This document shows, piece by piece, positions 6,010 through 12,928 of a stretch of 14,385 bases of DNA. Position numbers and translations under genes: made by a program. The notes beneath the pieces were generated by a model, which made no database searches, was not told the DNA's origin, and saw nothing but the letters and a program-made list of their open reading frames with translations. The DNA lies in the NCBI GenBank assembly GCA_938040655.1, contig CALHZK010000024.1, positions 1 through 14,385 of the forward strand, given 5' to 3'. The stretch comes from an uncultured Candidatus Saccharibacteria bacterium (GTDB lineage: Bacteria > Patescibacteriota > Saccharimonadia > Saccharimonadales > Saccharimonadaceae). Each line of letters starts with the position of its first letter. Position 1 is the stretch's first letter.

Positions 6010-6840
6010 TCAGTATACCACAAGTTGCAGCAAGGCAAGCCGAATATTCCCGTGGTGGCGTAGCAGTTGCTCAGCGTACACGACCTGTTCAAGGAGACGC
6101 TGAAGCTGGTCTGACGTATCACCTTGGCGCAGGCGAAAGTGAATCATTGTCAAAATTACATTAATAAGCTGGAGCGCCTGCTGGCGGTCATTGCTATAGC
6201 GTGCGAGTAGGGATACTGTCTGATAGGCCTGTGGTTCCGCCAGAAGCTGCTTCGCGTCGGCTGCGATCGCCTGATACCGCTGGCGAAGAGTTGGCTGAGC
6301 AACAAGCTGGTTGATCAGTTGTGGCCGCCCGGCCGCCAGAAAGCTAATTTGACGGCGCTGCTGCTCGGTCAAATTAGCCGCGGCGAGGAGGTGAGCATCT
6401 TGGGCGCGTGAGGTGCGGTGTAAGACAATAGTCTGGCAGCGCGAGCGAATAGTCGACAGAAGCTGCTGAATGCCGTGAGTGACCAAGATGAAGTGGGTGT
6501 GCCGACCGGGCTCCTCCAGTGTTTTGAGGAGTGAATTTTGGGCCGACTCGGTCATTGTTTCGGCTGGCTGAAAGATAATTACCCGCCGCTGCGGCGCCTG
6601 AGTGCGCAGCTGAGCCACCATAGTGCGAATTTGCTCGGTAGTAATCATCGTCTTGTCTGCACGTGGCTCAACCACAGTTATCTCACTGGGGTGCGCATTA
6701 GCAAGCTGCTGGGCGACAGCGGCGCTATCCAAACCAGCCTCGGCTTGGATAATGAGTGCATGGGGGAGATGGCGCATCAATTGGCGGATGATCTGCCGAT
6801 CTTGGACAGCAACTAGTGGTCTATGGGTGGCTACTCGCAT
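6010..6840 (-). CDS. holB: DNA polymerase III delta'-like clamp-loader subunit
   Basis: This 276-residue protein belongs to the AAA+ clamp-loader family that opens and loads the sliding clamp during replication. The delta'/gamma landmarks are present: a Walker-B-like strand (RRVIIFQPAE, 85-94), SAQNSLLKTLEEP (99-111), a sensor-1 strand (HFILVTH, 116-122) and the SRC motif (133-135). The Walker A loop is absent: ALIIQAEAGLDSAA (28-41) has no GKT, as expected for an ATP-silent delta'. No zinc-binding cysteine cluster is present, and the protein is shorter than E. coli delta' (334). Its ATG overlaps the rluA-family stop by 10 nt, which suggests translational coupling. The family is clear; the exact subunit name is inferred. 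Confidence 0.85.
   Translation of the reverse strand: MRVATHRPLVAVQDRQIIRQLMRHLPHALIIQAEAGLDSAAVAQQLANAHPSEITVVEPRADKTMITTEQIRTMVAQLRTQAPQRRVIIFQPAETMTESAQNSLLKTLEEPGRHTHFILVTHGIQQLLSTIRSRCQTIVLHRTSRAQDAHLLAAANLTEQQRRQISFLAAGRPQLINQLVAQPTLRQRYQAIAADAKQLLAEPQAYQTVSLLARYSNDRQQALQLINVILTMIHFRLRQGDTSDQLQRLLEQVVYAEQLLRHHGNIRLALLQLVVY
6012..6017 (-). promoter_or_regulatory. Possible internal -10 box for the TPR gene
   Basis: TATACT on the minus strand overlaps the end of the delta' gene and ends 9 nt before ATG 6002. The -35 is poor (CTTGCC at 16 nt). GAAAAGAG before the ATG could instead be a weak ribosome site. Confidence 0.3.
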
Positions 6841-8000
6841 AATTCTTTTTCGCGTATTGTAGGAAATTGGGCCAAAAACTCCGGCGGGAGTGGTGCGCGG
6901 AATGTTTGTGCTTCACCGCTCGGTAGCTGCAGGGTCAGCTGCCAGGCGTGTAGCATCAGGCGGCCGCCCTGACCCTTCTTGTGATTATAGAGCCGGTCAC
7001 CGACAATCGGTGTGCCAAGCTGTGCCAGATGAACCCGCAGTTGATGAGTCCGGCCAGTTTTGGGGCGGAGCTTGACCAGGCTCAAGGCGCCATTGGTAGC
7101 GATGACCTGGTACGCCGTTTGCGCTGATTTGCCATTCGCATCAGCCCGAAAGAGCTGAGGCTGAGTGGGCGAACGAGCGATCGGTATGTCGATATAGGCT
7201 GCAGGCGGATGTGGCACGCCGTCGACAATCGCCACGTAGGTCTTGCGGACAGTGCGGTTGGCAAACTGGCGCTGAAGCTCAGCTGCTGCGGCCGCCGTAC
7301 GTGCCAGCACCATCACCCCAGAGGTCTCTCGGTCAAGCCGGTGGACGATACCGGGGCGGTTTGAGTCGCTGGCGAATGTTGTCTTGTGGCGCATGCTTTC
7401 GGCAAGAGTTTGCTCATTGGCGTGACCACCTTTGGCGTGTGTCAGTAGCCCGCTTGGTTTATTGACAACCAGGATGTCATCGTCTTGGTATATCATCGGG
7501 ATCGTATATGTCTCATCTGGCTTTTCTGGGAAGTTGACTGTGATGGTGTCGGTTAGGTCAACCTCAGCGCTTGGGCGAGTGACGACCCGGCCGTTCACTG
7601 TGACACAACCGGTTTTGATGTAAGTCTGCCAGAGACTGCGGGAGATTGAGCGATCAAATTGGCGCGACAAAAAGATATCGAGGCGCTGACGAGTTGGCAC
7701 GATTCGCCGCATAACCACCTGTTTCCCCTGAAACGGCGTCTCGATCGACTGGGGGTCGTGCGGATTTGGCAGCAGTGTCGCATTGGCTGGCTGGTCGGGC
7801 CATAACTGATCAAGAGATAGTTCATCACTCATCGAGCCGTAGAGGAGCTGGTACTGCTGCGTAGCAAGTGTGAAGCTGGCACTGATATAGGACGGGGTGG
7901 TGGCGACGGTCAGGTGCCGTAGTGCCTTGAGCGGTGTGGTGTCGTCCGCCAGGCCGTAGAGTCGGGCGATTTTCAACACTGTACGTGGCGATATTTTCAC
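6831..8000 (-). CDS. RluA-family pseudouridine synthase with an extra N-terminal region
   Basis: This enzyme isomerises uridine to pseudouridine in rRNA or tRNA. Residues 104-155 form an S4 RNA-binding domain (RQRLDIFLSRQF ... GCVTVNGRVV). The catalytic domain follows: DDILVVNKPSGLLTH (174-188), HRLDRETSG (220-228) with catalytic Asp223, and the late motif KTGRTHQLRVHL (314-325). The length of 389 is more than E. coli RluD (326); the extra 100 N-terminal residues match nothing I recognise. The start is GTG at 8000, with AGGAGGTG just upstream, one of the strongest ribosome sites here, and the start overlaps the stop of the small upstream ORF. The target uridine (RluD-like in 23S rRNA, or other) cannot be told. 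Confidence 0.92.
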   Translation of the reverse strand: MKISPRTVLKIARLYGLADDTTPLKALRHLTVATTPSYISASFTLATQQYQLLYGSMSDELSLDQLWPDQPANATLLPNPHDPQSIETPFQGKQVVMRRIVPTRQRLDIFLSRQFDRSISRSLWQTYIKTGCVTVNGRVVTRPSAEVDLTDTITVNFPEKPDETYTIPMIYQDDDILVVNKPSGLLTHAKGGHANEQTLAESMRHKTTFASDSNRPGIVHRLDRETSGVMVLARTAAAAAELQRQFANRTVRKTYVAIVDGVPHPPAAYIDIPIARSPTQPQLFRADANGKSAQTAYQVIATNGALSLVKLRPKTGRTHQLRVHLAQLGTPIVGDRLYNHKKGQGGRLMLHAWQLTLQLPSGEAQTFRAPLPPEFLAQFPTIREKELCE

Positions 8001-8092
8001 GCGGGCACCTCCTGGCTAGCTGTATGGATCACCTGGCATGTCGTTTGATCAGCTCTTTTCCGCTGCTCTTTCAGAAAGCTATCGGTGATCAT
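7997..8092 (-). CDS. Possible 31-residue ORF between trpS and the pseudouridine synthase
   Basis: ATG 8092 opens a frame of 31 codons, MITDSFLKEQRKRADQTTCQ... ending in EVPA. It starts 4 nt after the trpS stop, and its TGA overlaps the GTG start of the synthase as GTGA. AGGA lies 9 nt before its ATG. It fills the whole gap between the two genes. The product is polar, with no membrane helix. It could be a real microprotein, a coupling leader for the synthase, or chance. Confidence 0.35.
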   Translation of the reverse strand: MITDSFLKEQRKRADQTTCQVIHTASQEVPA

Positions 8093-8096
8093 TGGG

Positions 8097-9143
8097 CTAT
8101 TTCCTGAGCCCCACGGCTATTTGGACACGCCGCAAGGTCTGATTGGCGACAATGTTCATGTCGTGCTCGCTGGACTCCAGCTTATGCTCGATCGCTTGCT
8201 CATCAACCGCAGCCAGGCGTGTCTGGAAATTCGCTAAGAATTCTGCCACCTCATCAGCCACAATTCGCTTAAAGTCACCGTAGCGCTCCATGCCGGTGTA
8301 CTCGCTGATCGTCTGTGCTAAGCTGACTGCGCGGCCGGCATCTTGGCGCACGAGCGTCAAAATCTCTAGCAGATTAGAAATCCCAGGCTGATGCTCCCTG
8401 TCGTACTGCACCTTACCTAGCGAATCAGTGGTGGCACTCATAATTTTTTTGTGGGCTGCCTGCGGATCGTCGCCAAGGAAAATAACACCTTTGCCGCTGT
8501 CGTCGGATTTGCTCATCTTTTTGGTCGGGTTCACCAGGTCTTTGATCCTGAGGCCCTGGTCGTTGCCGAAGAATTGATGCTGCTGGGCGACTGGTTCGGG
8601 GACGATGAATAATTTGCCAAATTTGCGGTTCATCCGCTCGGCGATGTCGCGGGTAAATTCCAAATGCTGCGTCTGGTCGTCGCCGACGGGTACGTAGCTG
8701 GCGCCGTAGAGCAAGATGTCGGCGGCCATCAAGACCGGATAATTGAAGAGGCCGACGGAAATTTGGTCGCCATGAAGCTTCTCGGATTTATCCTTAAACT
8801 GTGTCATCCGGCTCATCTCACCAAACCCGGTGAAGCAGTCCAAAATCCACGCCAGCTCACTGTGCGCCGGGATACGGCTTTGGCGATACAAATGAATCGT
8901 AGGACGATCCAGCGGCAGCCCGGCAGCCGTATAGATCCGGGCATTGCTGAGAATGCTGTCGTACAACTTGTGGTGGTCAATTGGCGTAGTGAAACTGTGG
9001 AGGTCTGGGATGAATAGATTGATATCATACTCCGCCGAGCGGCGCGTCGCCATATCGATGATTGGCAGGATAGCGCCAAAATAATTGCCAATGTGAATAT
9101 CATTATTGGCGCGCACACCAGTGAGAATAACGTGATGAGACAT
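8097..9143 (-). CDS. trpS: Tryptophanyl-tRNA synthetase
   Basis: TrpRS charges tRNA-Trp with tryptophan using ATP. This is a class I synthetase of 348 residues, close to the bacterial norm. The Rossmann motifs are present: TGVRANNDIHIGNYFGAI (8-25), where HIGN is the HIGH motif, and KKMSKS (208-213), the ATP-binding loop. DILLYGASYVPVGDDQTQHLEFTRDIA (142-168) is the highly conserved TrpRS segment that separates it from TyrRS. The C-terminal 100 residues form the helical anticodon-binding part. ATG 9143 lies 6 nt after a perfect TATAAT, so the gene appears to begin its own leaderless transcript, probably reading through into the synthase and delta' genes. Confidence 0.97.
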   Translation of the reverse strand: MSHHVILTGVRANNDIHIGNYFGAILPIIDMATRRSAEYDINLFIPDLHSFTTPIDHHKLYDSILSNARIYTAAGLPLDRPTIHLYRQSRIPAHSELAWILDCFTGFGEMSRMTQFKDKSEKLHGDQISVGLFNYPVLMAADILLYGASYVPVGDDQTQHLEFTRDIAERMNRKFGKLFIVPEPVAQQHQFFGNDQGLRIKDLVNPTKKMSKSDDSGKGVIFLGDDPQAAHKKIMSATTDSLGKVQYDREHQPGISNLLEILTLVRQDAGRAVSLAQTISEYTGMERYGDFKRIVADEVAEFLANFQTRLAAVDEQAIEHKLESSEHDMNIVANQTLRRVQIAVGLRK

Positions 9144-9149
9144 ACCCCC

Positions 9150-9155
9150 ATTATA
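9150..9155 (-). promoter_or_regulatory. -10 box of trpS
   Basis: A perfect TATAAT on the minus strand, 6 nt (GGGGGT) before ATG 9143. The -35 region is weak (TGGCAC at 17 nt). The GGGGGT run abuts the ATG and is too close for a ribosome site. Confidence 0.6.
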
Positions 9156-9192
9156 GCGTGAAACAGCCCCCAGTGCCAGGTCTCCAGGGCGA

Positions 9193-10002
9193 CTACTGTT
9201 TCGTTTTTTCGTGGCGCATAATTGTCTGGGCGATCACTTTGGCATAGCGAGCGCGAATCTCGTGCCCAGCCACAATAGTTGACTGTGTGACACCGCTGCG
9301 CCGACGCTGAATAGTCCGAAAATGAGCTGGTACCATCACCGTATCAAGCGTGCCATAGATAATGTCGATTGGGAGCGGTGGCAGAGCGATGATATCGTCA
9401 AGCGACGTCTGCAGCAAAATGCTATTACGAGCAGACTTGGTATAGGGAGAAAAGCTGCTTGGGCTGACATAAAAATTTTTCTGGATAGCTCGATACTGGT
9501 TCACTACTTTATCCATATGAGGGAGCGAGTGCAGTGCCTTCAAGACACTGCGGCCGACCAGCTTGACCATCGCCTCGCGGAGCGGTTGCTTGCGCAGATC
9601 CTTTGGCGTATAAATTGGCGGCGAGCATAGGATCAGCCGCTCAACACGGTGCGGTGCAATTCTGGCATATTCAATGGCGATGAGTGAACCAAGCGAATGC
9701 CCGCACAGCACGATTCGCCTGCCTGGAATGTGCCGGTTGAGGGTTTTGCGGAGAGCCCGAGCATGATCATTAAGCGAATAATCCGGCCAGCGTGGTTTGC
9801 GAGAGTCTCCAAACCCCAACAAATCAACCGCCAGCACTGGGTAGTCGGCAAGTGCATTAATCACTCGCTGCCATATTCGGTGGTTGACTCCAATCCCATG
9901 TACCAACACGATTACTGGCTGAGACGCGTCTGACCAATTGCCGAACGTTTCCGTATGCAGCGGATAGGCAAGCCTCAATAATTGGTGTAACGCATCATAC
10001 AT
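9193..10002 (-). CDS. Alpha/beta hydrolase
   Basis: This is a serine hydrolase fold of 269 residues. The oxyanion-hole loop is HGIG (35-38), and the nucleophile elbow GHSLGS puts Ser103 in position. A likely acid is Asp220 (IIYGTLDTVMVP) and the histidine is His247 (VAGHEI), completing the triad. The lid region (130-200) is basic and variable, so the substrate (ester, lipid, peptide or other) cannot be given. No signal peptide is visible. The gene follows the HAD gene by 25 nt and has a TACAAT box 12 nt before its ATG, without a Shine-Dalgarno site, so it may have its own promoter as well as read-through. Confidence 0.9.
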   Translation of the reverse strand: MYDALHQLLRLAYPLHTETFGNWSDASQPVIVLVHGIGVNHRIWQRVINALADYPVLAVDLLGFGDSRKPRWPDYSLNDHARALRKTLNRHIPGRRIVLCGHSLGSLIAIEYARIAPHRVERLILCSPPIYTPKDLRKQPLREAMVKLVGRSVLKALHSLPHMDKVVNQYRAIQKNFYVSPSSFSPYTKSARNSILLQTSLDDIIALPPLPIDIIYGTLDTVMVPAHFRTIQRRRSGVTQSTIVAGHEIRARYAKVIAQTIMRHEKTKQ

Positions 10003-10014
10003 AACAATGTACTG

Positions 10015-10043
10015 ATTGTACCATCCCTCAATATTTTTGCCAG
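10015..10043 (-). promoter_or_regulatory. Possible promoter of the alpha/beta hydrolase gene
   Basis: CTGGCA (10038-10043), a 17-nt spacer and TACAAT (10015-10020) lie on the minus strand across the end of the HAD gene. The ATG is 12 nt after the -10 box, leaving a leader of about 5 nt. Confidence 0.45.
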
Positions 10044-10645
10044 CGTCGCTCTAGGCGGGCCAGGTGTGTGGGGTACATATCTTGTGTATATGGCATGCCG
10101 AGTTGTTGCAGTGCAGATCGCTCGGCAGCCCGCTGTAATTGGACACTTGGGTGATCATGGATTCCTAATTGAGCCACCAGCGCTGTCTGCGCACCTGCGA
10201 GGTGACCTGCCACGGGGTCTTTGAACAGTTGATCACCAATCATCAAAAATTGGTCTGGCCGAAAGCCCTCTGGCATCATAGTGAAGGCATGCAAAATCAT
10301 ATCTGGCATAGGCTTGCTATGAATGTCTGGCGTGTCATGCGGGTCATCTGGATCGACACAGTCTGCCGGTGTAATAATGTGATCAGTTGGCATATAATCG
10401 CCAAATATCTTTGGCAGTTCGGCCGCACGTTTGCCAAAGGCATTGCTGATGACAAATAAATCCAGGCCAGCTCGCCCGAGCGCCGTCAATGTAGATTGCT
10501 CAGTTTCGGCCATAGATTCAAGGTACTCAGTAAGTGTTCCGTCGACATCAAAGCCTATTGCACGTATACCATAGCGCTCACAATCTTCCGGGCGCAAAGA
10601 AGCAACACGGTCAATCAAGTAGTCGGGTGTTATGATGGCTTCCAT
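10028..10645 (-). CDS. HAD-superfamily (IIIA, YqeG-like) phosphatase
   Basis: The 205-residue protein has the four HAD motifs. Motif I is FDVDGTLTE (32-40) with nucleophile Asp33 and acid/base Asp35. Motif II is VISN (65-68). Motif III is Lys111 in SKPMPDMI. Motif IV is GDQLFKDPVAG (137-147), with Asp138 and Asp143. The spacing and the GDQL..D form match the YqeG/HAD-IIIA group, whose relatives include phosphatidylglycerophosphate phosphatase (GEP4), so a phospholipid role is possible but unproven. There is no cap domain and no membrane helix. The gene lies just downstream of the ribosomal operon, past a hairpin, and has its own promoter with a -10 box 8 nt from the ATG. Confidence 0.88.
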   Translation of the reverse strand: MEAIITPDYLIDRVASLRPEDCERYGIRAIGFDVDGTLTEYLESMAETEQSTLTALGRAGLDLFVISNAFGKRAAELPKIFGDYMPTDHIITPADCVDPDDPHDTPDIHSKPMPDMILHAFTMMPEGFRPDQFLMIGDQLFKDPVAGHLAGAQTALVAQLGIHDHPSVQLQRAAERSALQQLGMPYTQDMYPTHLARLERRWQKY

Positions 10646-10653
10646 AGGGTGTG

Positions 10654-10683
10654 ATTATATAATAAGTGTGGACGTACGGGCAA
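10654..10683 (-). promoter_or_regulatory. Promoter of the HAD phosphatase gene
   Basis: TTGCCC (10678-10683), an 18-nt spacer and a perfect TATAAT (10654-10659) lie on the minus strand. ATG 10645 follows after 8 nt, so the predicted leader is 0-2 nt. It sits directly downstream of the hairpin that ends the ribosomal operon. Confidence 0.7.
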
Positions 10684-10699
10684 CACCCCCTCTTATCTC

Positions 10700-10725
10700 A
10701 AATACCCTGCCGTAACAGGGTATTT
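10700..10725 (-). terminator. Hairpin after the ribosomal operon
   Basis: A perfect 10-bp inverted repeat, AAATACCCTG and CAGGGTATTT, encloses a 6-nt loop, 34 nt after the rpsI stop. On the minus strand only a short T run (ATTT) ends the stem, and on the plus strand TATTTTGATTTT follows. It is probably the terminator or an mRNA 3'-end stabiliser for the ribosomal operon. Confidence 0.65.
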
Positions 10726-10759
10726 TGATTTTGAGTCGAGATGCTGATTGAACGCACAT

Positions 10760-11158
10760 TTAACGCTTCGAGAACTGCTCGCGCTTCCGAGCCGAGCGAA
10801 GTCCGTACTTCTTGCGCTCTTTCTCGCGTGGGTCACGCTTCAGGAGCTCAGCCTTTTTCAAGACTGGCCGGAGGTCAGCGTGAGCAGCGGTGAGCGCCTT
10901 GGCGATACCAAGTTTGATCGCATCGACCTGGCCGGATAGTCCGCCGCCTTTTACCAAGATGGTCACATCGTACTCTTTCTGCTTGCTGACCACAGCCAAC
11001 GGGTCGGTTACCTCGGCGAGCAACGTCTTATTGCCATCGAGATACTCACTGGCTGGTTTATCGTTGATTGTCACGATGCCTTTGCCAGGCATGATCCGGA
11101 CGCTCGCTGAAGCACTCTTGCGGCGGCCGAGACCGTAGAAATATTCATTGCGGGCCAT
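10760..11158 (-). CDS. rpsI: 30S ribosomal protein S9
   Basis: S9 (132 residues) binds the 3' major domain of 16S rRNA, and its C-terminal tail reaches the P-site tRNA. The conserved start YFYGLGRRKSASASVRI (6-22), KGGGLSGQVDAIKLGIAKAL (70-89) and the terminal KYGLRSARKREQFSKR are all present; the final KR is the P-site contact. GAGGTG lies 8 nt before the ATG, overlapping the end of rplM. Two bases separate it from rplM, the usual rplM-rpsI pairing. It is the last gene of the operon. Confidence 0.97.
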   Translation of the reverse strand: MARNEYFYGLGRRKSASASVRIMPGKGIVTINDKPASEYLDGNKTLLAEVTDPLAVVSKQKEYDVTILVKGGGLSGQVDAIKLGIAKALTAAHADLRPVLKKAELLKRDPREKERKKYGLRSARKREQFSKR

Positions 11159-11160
11159 AG

Positions 11161-11592
11161 TTATTTCACCTCAACTTTCTCTGGTGTTTGTGCTGCGTGG
11201 GTGTGCTCGCTCCCGGCAAAAATACGTAGACGCTTCAACCGCTCAGCCTGCAGCTTATTTTTTGGCAACATACCCTTGACGGCAGCTTCGATAATACGCT
11301 CTGGGAATCGTTCTCGAACTTCCTTGAGTGTGGCATCTTTGATACCACCAGGGAAGCCGCTGTGGCGATAGTATACTTTGTCGGTTTCTTTGCGACCAGT
11401 CACGATAGTCTGGGTAGCGTTAATCACTACAACGTAATCCCCGCCATCAATATGCGGCGTATAGGTCGGCTTATACTTGCCGGTGAGGTAGTTGGCGATT
11501 TCTGTGGCCAGTCGCCCCAGTGGTAGTTCACTTGCGTCAAACAGCACCCAGCGGCGAGAAACATCGGATGATTTTTGTGAATAGGTCTTCAT
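11161..11592 (-). CDS. rplM: 50S ribosomal protein L13
   Basis: L13 (143 residues from ATG 11592) is an early-assembly 50S protein. The start MKTYSQKSSDVSRRWVLFDAS, then LGRLATEIANYLTGKYKPTY, DYVVVINATQ and VKGMLPKNKLQAERLKRLRIF, match the family end to end. A longer frame back to 11742 overlaps rplQ and gives unrelated sequence. AGGAGGAGAA just before ATG 11592, inside the end of rplQ, decides the start. One base separates it from the rplQ stop. Confidence 0.97.
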   Translation of the reverse strand: MKTYSQKSSDVSRRWVLFDASELPLGRLATEIANYLTGKYKPTYTPHIDGGDYVVVINATQTIVTGRKETDKVYYRHSGFPGGIKDATLKEVRERFPERIIEAAVKGMLPKNKLQAERLKRLRIFAGSEHTHAAQTPEKVEVK

Positions 11593-11593
11593 C

Positions 11594-11983
11594 TTATTTC
11601 TCCTCCTGCTTTGGCATTGGTTTGATATCGTCGACAAACTCAATGATCGCCATCTGCGCACCATCACCAACACGCAGACGCGTGCGCTCAACGCGGACGT
11701 GACCGCTGGTGCGCCCGCGTAGCTGCGGTGCGATCTCATCAACTAGCTTGTAGGCAGCAGCCCGGGTATTGAGTGCGGCAATCACCTGGCGGTGATGCGC
11801 AAGGTCTCCCCGCTTCGCCTTGGTGATAATCTTTTCGATATGGCGTTTGAGCTCTTTCGCCTTGGGCAACGTGGTCTCGATCTTGCCATGCTCGACAAGG
11901 CTGGTTGCCAAGCCTTTGAGCAACGCTCGACGCTGGTCACGTTCACGGCCGAACTTACGCCCTTGATATCCGTGTCTATGCAT
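11594..11983 (-). CDS. rplQ: 50S ribosomal protein L17
   Basis: L17 (129 residues) lies near the peptide exit tunnel. The start MHRHGYQGRKFGRERDQRRALLKGLATSL is diagnostic, and the C-terminal part GHVRVERTRLRVGDGAQMAIIEFV is conserved in the family. A GGAG lies 8 nt before the ATG, within the rpoA end, and the rpoA stop is 2 nt away. The rpoA-rplQ order is the classic alpha-operon arrangement. Confidence 0.97.
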   Translation of the reverse strand: MHRHGYQGRKFGRERDQRRALLKGLATSLVEHGKIETTLPKAKELKRHIEKIITKAKRGDLAHHRQVIAALNTRAAAYKLVDEIAPQLRGRTSGHVRVERTRLRVGDGAQMAIIEFVDDIKPMPKQEEK

Positions 11984-11985
11984 AA

Positions 11986-12909
11986 TTAAAACTCCAATTC
12001 CTCCATCTTGTCTTTCACCTCATCGAGTGCTTTTGAGCCAAAACCCTTTAGCTCACGGAGGTCTTGCTCGCTCAGGGTGACGAGATCACGGATAGTGCGA
12101 ATCTCATTGTTAATCAGCGCATTGGTAGTCCGAGCGCTTAAATTCAGCTCTTCGATCGGCATATTCAGCTCAGCATCGGTTTCTTCATCAGTCGAGCCGA
12201 GTGCGGGCGCACCGGCGACGGTAGTACTGCCGGCCAATGCCGTATACTGATTGACCAAGATAGCCGCTGCTTCTTCAAAAGCCTCACGAGGCGTCAAGGT
12301 GCCATCGGTCTCGATAGTGAGCGCCAGCTTATCGAGATTGGTCTCTTGCCCAACACGAGTCGGGTCAACCTTGTAGCGAACCCGCAATACTGGCGTGAAG
12401 ATCGCATCTAGTGCGATCATATCGCTATGCAAACGATTAGCGCTCGACTCTTCGATTGTCTGATAGCCACGGCCAGATTCTGCGACCAAGTCCATGATAA
12501 CTGTCTTGTGCGGATCGTCGACAGTCGCGATCACGTGGTCTGGATTGACGATCTCCACATCAGCGGTGACTTGGATATCGCCCGCAGTGATTGGGCCTGC
12601 ACCGGTTTTTTCGAGGCGAAGCTCAACTGGCTCATCGGTATGGATGCGCAAGCGGACACCCTTGAGGTTCAGCATAATATCGACAACGTCTTCTTTTATG
12701 CCTTCGACAGTCGTAAACTCGTGTGTCGCGCCCTCGATACGAAAGGCGACAATCGCCCCACCGCGAACACTCGATAGCAAAACGCGCCGCAAGCTATTGC
12801 CAAGCGTATTGCCGTAGCCAACATGCAGCGGCTCGATCAGAAAGGTGGCACTGGTCGCAGATATATCATCAACGCTCGCCAGTGCTGGATTGTAAATTGC
12901 TTTTGCCAT
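11986..12909 (-). CDS. rpoA: DNA-directed RNA polymerase alpha subunit
   Basis: Alpha (307 residues) dimerises to start polymerase assembly and contacts promoters and activators. The N-terminal domain shows FLIEPLHVGYGNTLGNSLRRVLLSS and GGAIVAFRIEGATHEF, the assembly interface. After an acidic linker, the C-terminal domain begins about residue 245 (MPIEELNLSARTTNALINNEIRTIRDLV) and includes the helix-hairpin-helix KGFGSKALDEVKDKM. I chose ATG 12909 (MAKAIYNP): AGGGG and AGGG purine runs precede it. An upstream ATG at 12951 would overlap the end of rpsD and add 14 unconserved residues. An intact alpha-CTD means UP-element or activator contacts remain possible. Confidence 0.97.
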   Translation of the reverse strand: MAKAIYNPALASVDDISATSATFLIEPLHVGYGNTLGNSLRRVLLSSVRGGAIVAFRIEGATHEFTTVEGIKEDVVDIMLNLKGVRLRIHTDEPVELRLEKTGAGPITAGDIQVTADVEIVNPDHVIATVDDPHKTVIMDLVAESGRGYQTIEESSANRLHSDMIALDAIFTPVLRVRYKVDPTRVGQETNLDKLALTIETDGTLTPREAFEEAAAILVNQYTALAGSTTVAGAPALGSTDEETDAELNMPIEELNLSARTTNALINNEIRTIRDLVTLSEQDLRELKGFGSKALDEVKDKMEELEF

Positions 12910-12928
12910 AGTTTCCCTTACCCTTCCC

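Noticed and set aside
12427..12817. Two overlapping plus-strand frames inside rpoA
   Set aside because: They are antisense to an unambiguous, conserved rpoA.
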